Shown here piece by piece: positions 1 to 10,491 of a DNA stretch of 64,000 nucleotides. The position numbers and the translations under genes were made by a program. Below the pieces are notes generated by a model that did not search any database, was not told where the DNA came from, and saw only the letters and a program-made list of their open reading frames with translations. The stretch covers positions 1-64,000 of the forward strand of contig JAMPIV010016233.1 of NCBI GenBank assembly GCA_024509875.1. The letters are read 5' to 3'. The DNA is from Oreohelix idahoensis. Taxonomy: Eukaryota > Mollusca > Gastropoda > Stylommatophora > Oreohelicidae. Each line of letters begins with the position of its first letter. The first letter of the stretch is position 1.

Positions 1-1131
1 CAACCATATACTGTATCCTTGCATTGTACTCTTTAAGTGGGGTTGCTTACCTTATCCTTATTTCCCCCTCCCTGAATCAGCTTAGATCAATAGATAACTT
101 GGAGAATACTAGGACGCTGTTCCTACACCCCCATACTGAATTTTGTATAGTATAACCCCCCCCACCCACCCCTATCAAATAAATTTAATCTTTTCTTTTG
201 GTTAAATGTCTCTTTCTGGATACACACTTTCATTCGGCTGGTTTTTTTTTGTATATTCAAGCGAGAAGGGCATATTGGGATACTGCTATTCTAACTCCCC
301 CCCCCCCCCCCACACCTTGTTATTTGTTATATTCTGTAGCTATGAACTTTTTAACTGTACATGCTAAATTTGGGATTTTTGAGTTTAAAATGATATTAAA
401 CGCCATAAACCCTTATATTACTCGTGTTTGCCGACCCATTACCCTATATCTGTTAATGTAGTTTGGTGTTCACGTCAGTGTGTTTGTAGCACACCAAATG
501 AAGTGTTGAGTAACTTCAAAAATTGTTACCAGGAGCGAATAAGAGTCACAGATAAATTAAAGATTGTCGTAAGATAGGCAAATCGGATAAGATTACCTAC
601 ACCATTTCAGAGACTGTCCTTACTCTTTTCAGTAAAACACCTTGTGAAATCAACTAACTATTTCCTAACCCTTACTATCACAGAGCCTTCACTATCATTC
701 TCCACATTCGACGGGACCACTAATTTCTAGACCTATCTCAAAATGAAAATTACAACACGTACATCTTTCCCACCGAAAAAAAATTTAAGATTTCAGGAAC
801 CTTCACTTACTACTGCCTTTATTATCGTCATTAATAGCAGAAATCTGAGAGCGAATGAAAAGAAGAAGACGAAGGAAGATACATTTTCTTTCAGACTTTA
901 AATAATAACAAAAAATTTATTATTTATTAAAAGTACGTTTTGAATAATAATGTGCCACACTCAAATCACCACATTCACGAATCTCCTGAAAGACGCATCT
1001 ACGACAGTGGCGTAACACCGCACGGGTGGAACCGGGGACGCCCCGGATGCCCCAGCCTCCGACTGGGTTCCGAAAAGTAGTGGTTTGGAAGGGACCCTGG
1101 CGGTATATAATATATAATAATATATATATAT

Positions 1132-1167
<36 letters not shown>

Positions 1168-2542
1168 AAAATATATAAAAATAGATATATATATACATAT
1201 ATATACAAATACATATATATATACATATATATATTATACATATAGTTTATTTGTATATTTGATATTATTGTAATGGGGGATACTATATGTAATATCATCC
1301 TGGGTATATAATATATATAAGCCTCATATATATATGTAGGGTATATGATATATATGTATATCTATATGGGGGAGGGGTGTGAGGGTCGGCTGCGGTAGAT
1401 CCAGTGTCACGTGTCCAGTATGCGGCTGGTGAGGGGAGCGGCAGCCGAAGTCGGAGGCGGGGTTCGCACTGTGGTGGGTGGGTCCCGTATCCAATTCTTT
1501 GCTGCGGTTGTTACGCCCCCACTGTTCGTTTAGATGCGTTTTCAGGAGAGATCGTGAATGTGGTGATTTTGATGTGCACATTATTATTCAAACAGTACTT
1601 TTAATAAATAATAATTTTTGTTATTATTAAATAAGTCTGAAAAGAAATGTATCTCCTTCGTCTTCTTCTTTCTCATTCGCTCTCAGATTTCTGCATTAAT
1701 GACCGATAATAAAGGCAACAGTAGTAAGCTGAAGGTTCCTGAAATCTCTAACTGGTTTATTTTTTCGTGTGGAAAGAAGTAGTGTTGTAATTTTATTTCT
1801 GAGATAGGTCTTAGAAATAGTGGTCCCGTCCGAGTGGAGAATGATAGTGAAGGCTCTGTGATAGTATGGGTTAGGAAATAGATAGTTCTTTGATTCACAA
1901 GGGTGCTGAAATAAAAGAGTAAGGACAGTCTTGAAAATGGGGTAATCTTCTCCGAATTGCCTATCTTACGACAATCTTATTTTATCTGTAGGGGAGCTCC
2001 TAATCTTTCCTGGGCTAAACAATTTTGCCAGTTACTCAACACTCATTTGTGTGCTAAAACATCACTGACGTTGAACACAAACTACATATAACAGATATAG
2101 GGTAATGGGTCGGCCAACACAGTAATATTATTGGTTAAGGCGTTTTAATATCATTTAAACCAAATTTCCAAACATTTGGGAGCATGGTACAGTTAAAAAA
2201 AGATCATAGTTACAGAAAAAAATACAAATAACATGGGTGGGGGGGGGGGGGGGGGGACTAGAATTAGCAGTATCCCAATATGCCCTTCTCGCTTGAATTT
2301 ATACAAAAAAAAACCAGCCCAAAGACAAGTGTTATCAGAAAGAGACAATTTAACCAAAAGATAGATTAATGTATTCTGATAGGGGGGGGGGGGGCGTATA
2401 TACAAAATTCCAGTATGGGGGTGTAGGAACAGAGTCCTAGTTTCTCCAAGTTATCTCTTGAACTAAGCAGTTTCAGGGAGGGGAAATAAGAAAAGGTAAG
2501 CAACCCCACTAAAGAGAACAATGCAAGGAATACAGTATATGG
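1..2542. repeat. Large imperfect inverted repeat, arms about 1.1 kb
   Basis: Bases 4 to about 1100 read as the reverse complement of about 1370 to 2542. Matching landmarks include the outermost CCATATACTGTAT block paired with 2530-2542, the 'gcgagaagggcatattggga' block near 264 paired with one near 2285, long C runs near 155 and 300 paired with G runs near 2380 and 2237, and the 'accacattcacga' block near 967 paired with one near 1550. The arms differ by many short indels and some substitutions. No transposase-like frame is visible in either arm. The left arm begins at the window edge, so the true outer boundary is unknown. It could be a foldback element, an inverted duplication or an assembly or read artefact. 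Confidence 0.85.
1103..1375. repeat. AT-rich core of the inverted repeat
   Basis: Almost pure TA/ATA simple sequence, with short unique patches around 1240-1310, separates the two arms. Translations across it are tyrosine/isoleucine-only low-complexity strings and are not genes. Confidence 0.85.
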
Positions 2543-4946
2543 ATTTTACCAAGTAGGAGAAAATTATATGTTTTTATCAAGAAAAATGTACCATTCATTC
2601 ATGCACGCTAGCGATGGCCATCCACACACTTCCACACTTACCGATCGTGAATCTGGCAATCCATAGAATAACATAAACAAGCTAGTAAATTACTCAACAA
2701 ATGTTTAGGGGAGTCCCTTTTCCTTCGTTTTCCCAGCCCCAGACTAGCGGATTTGTCGTTCAGCTAATTTTCCCCGTAATCGCTGGAAGGGTGAAGCCTT
2801 AGTGTTCCTTTTGATTTTATCTAAAGTTTCTATGGGATGGCACTGCACAGGTATAGTTATGAGAAGGTAGTGGTTCTCCTGGATTTCACCGCTGGTGGTG
2901 GAAAAACTTCTATAGCGTGATTAACACAGAGTGATGACAAAGACTGATCAGTGAGTTATGTTTTTCTTCGGGGTTTAAATCCAGTGGGGAAATAACGTGA
3001 CTGTCAGTGTACATGAAGAATATTATTCTTTTTCCACGGCAGAGGTTAAAAATATATATATTATAGCTTCTGGCGATTGTTCTTCTCCAGTTATCTTTAC
3101 AGGAATTATTGAATTATCATTTAAATGTTCTTGGTTGGATTCCTCTCATGTAACAAAATAGAGAGTGGGACCGCGCAGGGCCGCAACACGAAGATTATAT
3201 TTAAAATGAAAGTTTATAAAATCTCCTGAAGGTAGAAGAAAACCGAGTCTGGAGGACTCTATAATTGCTGGGACGCAAAGGTATATGATCATCCTATGTA
3301 AAAAAAAAATAAAAAAACATGAAATCATAAACCCAATACGAATCATATTCTGACGTGCGATAAATTTACAGTTAAAACTATTTTAAACACTAGCGTATTC
3401 AGTTATATATATTTAAGGAAACTCTCCGCGAGTCTAATAGTTAAAAAAATACATGTATATACAGAACTGAACTGTATTAATTGGCTATAAATCCCTTAGC
3501 GGCTTCTAAATTAATCTAAGCATCTATTATATTGGGAAATAACGTATAGATATATCATTTAATTTACAAATTGGAAACTTTTGAGATGGGTTTATTTAAT
3601 AGGTTTAAATTAACACAAAATCCAGTGAAATAAAATGAAAGAAGAACTAGACCACTGATCACTTGGAACTAATATATTACCGCTGCACAAACAGAATGAA
3701 TTTTTTTAGTCTCCAACATAGAAGATATCCGCGAGAAATCCTGTTCTATAAGCTAGTACTTTCTTCAGACTCGCTGGCGCAAATGATAAACGCATTCTTC
3801 AGTGGTCTCACTATATAATTAAAGAACTGAAGGATCAGGGGGACACGCGAAATTTCACAACTTATTTGATATCAGGGAAATTCTGCGTTACTTGCCGCTG
3901 GGCAAAGCTTCTAGATTTCCCCGTGTCTGGTCGTCCGCCGCGATATCAACTCTCTTCTCTGGTTCGCACTGAGATGCTAAACAAAGGCGGGAAACTGCTT
4001 CGTCCGTCCTGGGACCACCACTGCCTTTTGGTCGTTAACTGCTTTCCTCGTTGAACTTTGGCAACGCCTATAAGGCGGTAAGAAAGAAAAGTGAAGGAGG
4101 TAGTTGATTTAGATCGCTCTAAGGTAAGGCGGAAGGCGTGGCTTATCTAAACTAAATACCAAGCGAATCTCCTGGTTCCTCGCATGCTAACTGTCTACAT
4201 ATTAATTAGCAAACGTGGTAAAGAGTCCACTCTGCTATGGTGCATTACTAATTAGAAAACGTGGGACCCACGTTTGCGATTAAATTTGCAACATAAATGA
4301 AATGAGGGTTCTCATGCTATCCCAGGGTTCTACCATATCTCATATAACAGTTCAGGACGCTGAAATTCGTCTGTCACAAGTAGGTTGTTGTCATATGCAC
4401 TACTCCGCTCACTGATGTCCGGGACTCCTCCCACCTCGCGGGTCTCCATTGGGTCGAGCAACAAACTCGTTGAGTCATCATTGTATCTGTCATCTTAAGG
4501 TGGTTTGCGTTTGACTATGTTGTGCGCCTTGCGGCTGGGTGCATCCGTCTTTATCATGCATTTATGTGGGACTGCTTCCCTAACCTTTTGGTTTTTCGTG
4601 ACTTCCCTGCAAGGCATCATTATTGTGTCCCACTAAATTGAATGGTCGTTTATATGACTGGTCTCTACAAAAATGTACAGAACTCGTAAAAGTCAACATT
4701 TAAGGCAGCCATCTTAGCTAGGGTGAGAGAATGTTACAAGTAACTTAGTGCAAATGTGGTGCCGATTTCAGGACAGAATGTAACAGATTGTATGGGTAAG
4801 AAACCTTGATTAAAAGAGAATTCGCTGTTGGTGAAGAAACAGCAATAAAAAATTGAAGCCGGTTTTAGGGAGATTCGAAATACAGAGTCTAATAGCAAGG
4901 ACAATAACCAAAGAATAGAGAATGTAAAAGGAAGACATGCATTTAC
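2543..4946. other. Intergenic stretch, no gene recognised
   Basis: Both strands contain only short frames with no family resemblance. There is no clear tandem array. I see nothing to annotate except a return to ordinary mixed base composition after the inverted repeat. Confidence 0.5.
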
Positions 4947-5806
4947 TAGAGGTTGGGCAAATCGACAACACTCAGCTGTTTTCGAGACATTCGAAAACAG
5001 TGATTTAAAAACTGTGTCGACACACTGTTTCGACACAAGTACGGCACAGCGGCACTTTTGCCCGTATCGGGTGGAAAGAAAGAAGTCTCTTATAGACACG
5101 TATACATGAACTGTGTGCGGAGACAATCTTATCTGTTTTTTTCTTGCGCGCTATGGCGTGTGGGAAAATCTATGGCGTTTTCGTGTGACCACAATTCAAT
5201 ATTTTTACACAAGTCTTCATTTATGATGAAATAAAACGGAGATATGATGATAGCTGCAGTATAAGTGAAAAATATTTAAAAAAAAAAAAACAACAATAAT
5301 AATAACAGTAATAATAAACACATGATATCAAATATAGTAAGCTAGTTTTGGTAGATAATGATTCAAATCCACACCGAGTACACAGATATCAGCAGAGCTA
5401 AATAAACTGTCCATTACATTTTATACGAACACGCGGACACTTTCAACTTTTAACATTGTGCCTAAAACATTGACAAAAACTGCAGCACTGACACAAATTT
5501 CCAGTGTCTATAACTTCTCAGCAAAAATAATATCACTTGTAAAAATCAAGTCATCATAACACACAAATCCCTGAAATAAAAATATGACATGTTTGATTAT
5601 TCCATACTAATTGTCCCGGACGGTTGACTCAAATTTTACATAGGCCTTACGGAAGGTGAGACAGTGTGCCTCTTTGCAAAAAACAATGAGGCAGACAGGA
5701 ACTGAACTGCTTCGAAACAAGAAGCAGGCTATGTGTCGAATCTGTAGGAACTCAGCGCATGTTTTCGAAGCATTGTTTCGAAACACACACACAGTAGCCA
5801 TCTCTA
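4947..5806 (-). mobile_element. Non-autonomous hAT-like DNA transposon, copy 1
   Basis: An 860-bp unit ends in the inverted termini TAGAGGTTGGGC (left, plus strand) and the complement of TAGAGATGGC (right), a hAT-like terminus. Subterminal palindromic blocks of the type TCGAAACAATG..TTTCGAAACA recur at both ends, as is usual for hAT termini. The flanks, read in element orientation, are GTATGCAT and GTAAATGCAT, compatible with an 8-bp target duplication damaged by a small indel. There is no transposase frame. A second copy in the opposite orientation lies at 24718-25586 and matches through the whole interior. The superfamily call rests on termini and subterminal repeats only. Confidence 0.65.
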
Positions 5807-6167
5807 ATGCATACCAGCTTTTTAAAAAAACGCAAATATAAAATGTCAAATACAAGACGAACTAAAAATAACCAGTAAACAAAAGAAAAACTACCCCGGC
5901 TCAGATTAGGAACCGGTACTTCAGAATAGAAGAACCCTCTGTGGATGAATGTTATGAAGCTTAATTTCATTAAAACACTTCTTGCTGAATACAAGAAATA
6001 CGACTAACACAAGACAAAATATAAATGTTTACTCTAAGAAAAACTGCAAAATAGAACTAAATATAGAAAATTTAAAGAGCACAAAGTCCCCATAAATAGT
6101 ACAAAAATTAGAAAAAAAATATATCAAAAAAAAAAAAAGAAACTATATAAAAGACGAGAGATAGAAA

Positions 6168-6234
<67 letters not shown>

Positions 6235-6240
6235 TATATT
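5807..6240. repeat. Unique stretch followed by a (TA)n tract at 6172-6235
   Basis: The first part is A-rich with no recognised gene. About 64 bases of alternating T and A follow, directly beside the 3' end of the minus-strand LINE. Confidence 0.8.
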
Positions 6241-6300
6241 TATATTCTTCTCCGAAAGTCTTTTTCTTCTTTGATCCTTAGCCGCCGACCGTCAAAGCAG

Positions 6301-7417
6301 TCAGTGGCCATCACGCCTAGTGGCGTCTTGTAGGGCAACAACAAATTGATTCCACTTTGCTCGGTCGGTGGCCATCCTTTGTACAGTGCCCCAACTCTGG
6401 TTCATTCTTTGCATCTCAGCCTCCACAGTCCTCCGCCAGGTTGTTTTTGGTCGGCCTCTCTTTCGTTTTCCTTCAGGGGTCCAAAGCATAGCTGTTCTTG
6501 TGATGGCATCGGGGTCTCTTCAGAGGACATGGCCAACCCAGCTCCAGCGTCTGCCAGCTATGATGGTGTGCATGTCCTCTTGCTTGCTCCGAGTAAGCAG
6601 ATCTTGGTTGGTGATGGTATTCGGCCAAAAGATTTGTTGAATTTTTCTTAGGCATGTTGTGTGAAAAGAGGACAATTTCGACATTTCCTTCTCTGTAACT
6701 CTCCAGCATTCCGCACCATAGAGAAGCACAGAAAGCACACAGATCTGATATAATCTTAATTTTGTGCTTGTGCTGTACTGAGAGGACTTCCTGATGTTGT
6801 TTAGACTAAAAAAGGCTGTTCTTGCTTTGTTCATTCTGTTGTTGATGTCTTTGCTTGCTCCGCCGTCTGGTGTTACTATGCATCCTAGGTATGTGAAGGT
6901 GTATGTCTGTTCCAGTTGCTGATTCCTTACTAATATGGGCTCAGGGTTGCTCACATTGAGCGTCATGACCTCTGTCTTCTTTAGATTGATGTTCAAGCCC
7001 ACCTGCTGGCTATACTTATTAAGTCTATCCGTTTTTTTTTCCTGGATGTGTTGATGTGAATGCGCTAGTAGTGCAATGTCATCTGCATATTCCAGATCAT
7101 CCAATGTAGAAGAGAGAAGAGTTAAGAGTGATTCCTCTCCAATTATTGCAGTCTGTGATATCTCCCTTCTTGGGCAATTTGACAATTATTCCTTTGTTCC
7201 ACTCCGTTGGTGTTGTCCCTGTTTTCCAGACTTGTGCAAATAATGGTTCTAATAGTTCTGCTGCTAGCTCAGGGTCTGTCTTAAATAGCTCTGCATTTAA
7301 GTTATTATGGCCATGAGCTTTTCCATTCTTTAACCCTTTGATTGCTGTGATGATTTCTTCTTTTCGTGGAATGTCTGTATTAACATCTAGATCGTTTTCA
7401 GCCTCAGGAACATTCAA
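6301..7417 (-). pseudogene. LINE A reverse transcriptase with palm deletion
   Basis: The 7417-7097 part holds the RT fingers: KGLKNGKAHGHNNLNAELFK, then WNKGIIVKLPKKGDI and NNWRGITLNS. The next recognisable part begins at about 7095 with LDDLEYADDIALL (motif C with both Asp residues), the thumb (YTFTYLGCIVTPDGGASKDI) and the YGAECW and GRRWSWVGHVL blocks. In LINE B about 130 residues lie between the equivalents of these two points, including motif A (FVDYEKAFD) and motif B (RQGCLLSPF). Here they are absent, so the enzyme cannot be active. The basic C-terminal tail runs to 6301 in a further frame. Confidence 0.85.
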
Positions 7418-7830
7418 TTGTGTCTCTGGTGGTTCCTTGTTCAGAGTTTCTCTGAAATGCTCTGCCCATCTTGTTTCCTGTCCCTCTGCTGTCGTGATGA
7501 GATTTCCTTGCTTATCTCTTACTAATGTAATACTATTTGCACCTCGTTTTCCGCTGATGATTTTAGTTATTTTCTATACTGTGCTTTGTTCATTTCTCAG
7601 TGCTGCCTCTTCTGCCTGTCTTGCAAGATCGTCTAGGAAATTCCTTTTGTTGGCTCGGGTTTGGCGTTTAACTTCCTTGTCCAGCTGACTGTACTGTTCA
7701 CTATATAGTTGCTTTAACCTGGGGGACTTTGCTTCTGTTTCTTTCTTTTCATTTCCCTTCTCATCGTTATGGTGTTTAATGTTTCTGGTGTTATCCAGTC
7801 TTGCTTCTTCCTTTCCTGGAATCCCAAGCA

Positions 7831-8885
7831 TCATTTGCTGCTTTCCTTATATATTGTTGAAATGGTGTTGAATTTCTGGTCTATATCATCAGTCAATGTC
7901 TTTTCCTGACTTTTGGCAAATTGATATCGCTTCTTTATATCAACCGCAAAAGCTTTTCTGGTAAAGGGGTCCTTCAATTTGCTGATGTCAAACCTTTTCT
8001 GTGTAGTTACAGTTGGTCCAGCCGATCTGAGTTTCACTTTCAGTTTTGCTACTACTAAATGATGATCACTTCCCACATCCGCACTTCTCTTTACCTTCAT
8101 ATCTTGTAATGCATGTCTCCATCTACCGTTAATCACGATGTGGTCGATCTGGTTTCTGTCCCGACCATTTGGTGATTCCCATGTTAATTTGTGAATTTCT
8201 TTGTGTGGGAAAAGTGTTCCTCCAATGACCAGGTTGTTAATGCTACAGAAACTTATTAATTTATCCCCATTTTCGTTTGCTGTTCCGCTGCCGCATTTCC
8301 CCATTACTCTTTCATTATATGCATTGTGTGTTCCAACATTCGCATTGAGGTCTCCCATTACTACAATAAGATCATATCTAGATGTGTCTTCCATTTCTTT
8401 CTGCAGTTGTTGATAGAATTCATCCTTGACCTCTTCATCGCTGTCATTCGTTGGTACGTAGCATTGTATTATTGTAGTGTTGGTGAATCTCCCTCTCAAT
8501 CTTATTCTTATCAGTCTGTTGATGATGGTTTTCCATTCCAGTAATGTCCTTTCTATTCCTTTCTGTAGAATAATGGCTACACCTTCATTGTGCTGTCATC
8601 CTCTCTTCCAGAGTAAAGTACTGTTTCTCCTGTTGCTGTTTTAACTTTTCCTGCCCCTGTCCATCTGCTCTCGCTTATCCCTAGAATATGTTATCTATAG
8701 TTTCTCATTTCTGCTGTGACCTGTTTTAGTTTACCCGTCTCGTTTATTGTCCCGACATTCCGAAATCCTATTCTTGTTTCACGTTTTGCGGTCAGGACGT
8801 CCGTTTTCGTGTCAGTGGCTTCCTTTCGGCTTTCACCACTGACAGTCATACGAGCCTCAGACTCCGGATGTCCGTCCCGCAGCAA
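7831..8885 (-). pseudogene. LINE A endonuclease domain, broken
   Basis: The apurinic/apyrimidinic-type endonuclease nicks target DNA to prime reverse transcription. The N-terminal part (8885-8691) contains the start of the fold (IGFRNVGTINETGK, where relatives read WNVRT). A frame break follows, then 8499-7831 gives 222 residues with MGDLNANVG (metal/catalytic GDxN motif), NQIDHIVI, and GSDHHLVV (SDH catalytic histidine). The order and spacing match the LINE B endonuclease in this window. Downstream, 7834-7574 continues into the linker towards the RT in another frame. At least two frame breaks make it a pseudogene unless the indels are sequencing errors. Confidence 0.85.
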
Positions 8886-9193
8886 AGTTTGTTCATTTGT
8901 TGTCGTTTCCGTAACTTCATTTCTTTTTACATAGACAGGGGTGTCAGCTCTATGCTAAAACCCCCAACCTGGAGGACCAGGGTGTCTACTTTAGTCTGAC
9001 CCCTGCCCGCGCAAACCTGTCCAGCTTGGTAGAACCTTCCAGGAGTACAACTCCCGCTGGCATAGCTCTCTGGGGGTAATCAGGGTACGCAAGTCACCAT
9101 ACCTCACCCGTGTGTTACCGGGGCCCGAAAGGGGAGCAAAGAATAGTAACACTGTCCCCTGCCAAGCATGTCGTAGAAGGCGACTAAGGAGGG

Positions 9194-10450
9194 TTGGGCA
9201 TGGGGCCGGTTACCTCATCCTGTAAAAAAAAATTTAAACCACAAAAAACTTCAACAAATATGGACAAGTCGAATAAAGAAAATAAAACACAGCCATCCAA
9301 GACAGGGGAAGGTCCTCTCGCGGGGAGGCGTATGATGCAACACAGAGAAAGCCGAAAGGAATCTGTGTTGCTGACTAACCTTCTTTCTTCTAGGAGAACT
9401 TCCAGATTTGGCACCTGGAATGTTCGGACATTGAACGAACAAGGGAAAGTGGCACAAGTAGCAGCAGAAATGAGGGAATACAAAATCGAGGTTCTGGGAA
9501 TGTGTGAAACAAAGTGGAAGGGGGTAGACAGGAAGAAACTCATCACAGGTGAATTGGTGCTGTCCTCAGGACACGAAGACGAAAGTTAACACCACAGTGA
9601 AGGGGTAGCTCTTATGTTATCTAAAGAAGCACAGAAAGCACTCATTGAATGGGAAGCTGTGGGACCCAGAATAATAACAGCTATTTTCAAAACAGCTAAA
9701 AAGAAAATTCATGTCAATGTCATCCAATGTTATGCACCAACTAATGACAAAGAAGAGTCTGTGAAAGAAGCATTTTATACTAAACTACAGGAAATTATGG
9801 ATAAAGTAAAAAGAAGAGACATCATAATTTTGATGGGTGACATGAATGCAAAGATAGGTACAGTCAATACCGGATTTGAAGAAGTCATGGGAAAACATGG
9901 GCTAGGAGTAATGAATGAAAATGGAGAACTATTCGCAAACTTCTGTGCTTCAAATCAACTGGCTATAGGAGGAAGCATGTTTCCACATAAGAGAATACAC
10001 AAGGCAACATGGATATCACCAGACCATAGAACAGAAAATCAGATCGATCATATATGCATAAAGAAGAAGTTTAGATCATCATTGCAGGATGTAAAGGTAT
10101 ATAGAGGAGCAGATGTGGCATCAGATCACCATCTTCTGATAGCCAAAGTAAAAATGAAACTCAAGAGATATGCAACAATGCAAAATTATAGACAACAGTT
10201 TAATGTAGGACAGCTAAGAAATCAAGAAACAAGAGACAAATTTGCGGTCACAGTATCCAACAAATTCCAAGTGCTCCAACAGTTGGAAGATGTAGAGAAT
10301 ACAGAAGACTATTGGCAGCAGGTCAAAACGGTATGGAAGGAGACATGTGAAGAAATACTGGGGAAAAGGGAAAGACAACAAAAAGCATGGATAACAACAG
10401 AAACCATCAATAAGATAAAAGATAGAAAAAAAACAAGAAAGCAGAGTTAA
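9194..10450 (+). pseudogene. LINE B endonuclease region (one in-frame stop)
   Basis: This encodes the target-nicking AP-endonuclease domain. The first part (9194-9589) has the domain start RFGTWNVRTLNEQGK and the strand EVLGMCETKWKG, where E is the expected metal ligand. It ends at TAA 9587-9589. The same reading frame reopens at once with HSEGVALM and continues from 9614 as 278 residues carrying MGDMNAKIG (residues 74-82), NQIDHICI and ASDHHLLIA. Because the frame is unchanged across the TAA, a single nonsense change (or base error) separates the parts. The region ends at a stop at 10448-10450 caused by a frameshift in an adenine run; the RT region continues in the next frame. Confidence 0.85.
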
Positions 10451-10491
10451 ACACAAGCAAAACCAGAAGTTCCAAAGCCAAGGCTCAAGAA

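Larger units (their letters stand above)
6240..8934 (-). mobile_element. LINE A: AP-endonuclease LINE, internally deleted
   Basis: Read on the minus strand this is a non-LTR retrotransposon with an AP-type endonuclease (8885-7831), an RT (7417-6520) and a C-terminal tail rich in basic GRPKTTWRR-type sequence (to 6301). The 3' end is a short CTT-rich stretch on the plus strand, meaning an AAG-rich tail in sense, followed by (TA)n. The same 3' end recurs at 29346-29775. The RT has lost the segment between its fingers and the catalytic YADD. Together with several frame breaks this makes the copy dead. The clade is RTE/CR1-like by general layout (endonuclease plus RT, no RNase H); I cannot assign it more finely. 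LINE B at 8935-12500 is a relative, head to head with this copy. Confidence 0.85.

Noticed and set aside
920..1298. Two minus-strand frames with Tyr/Ile-rich protein.
   Set aside because: They are translations of TA repeats in the core of the inverted repeat.
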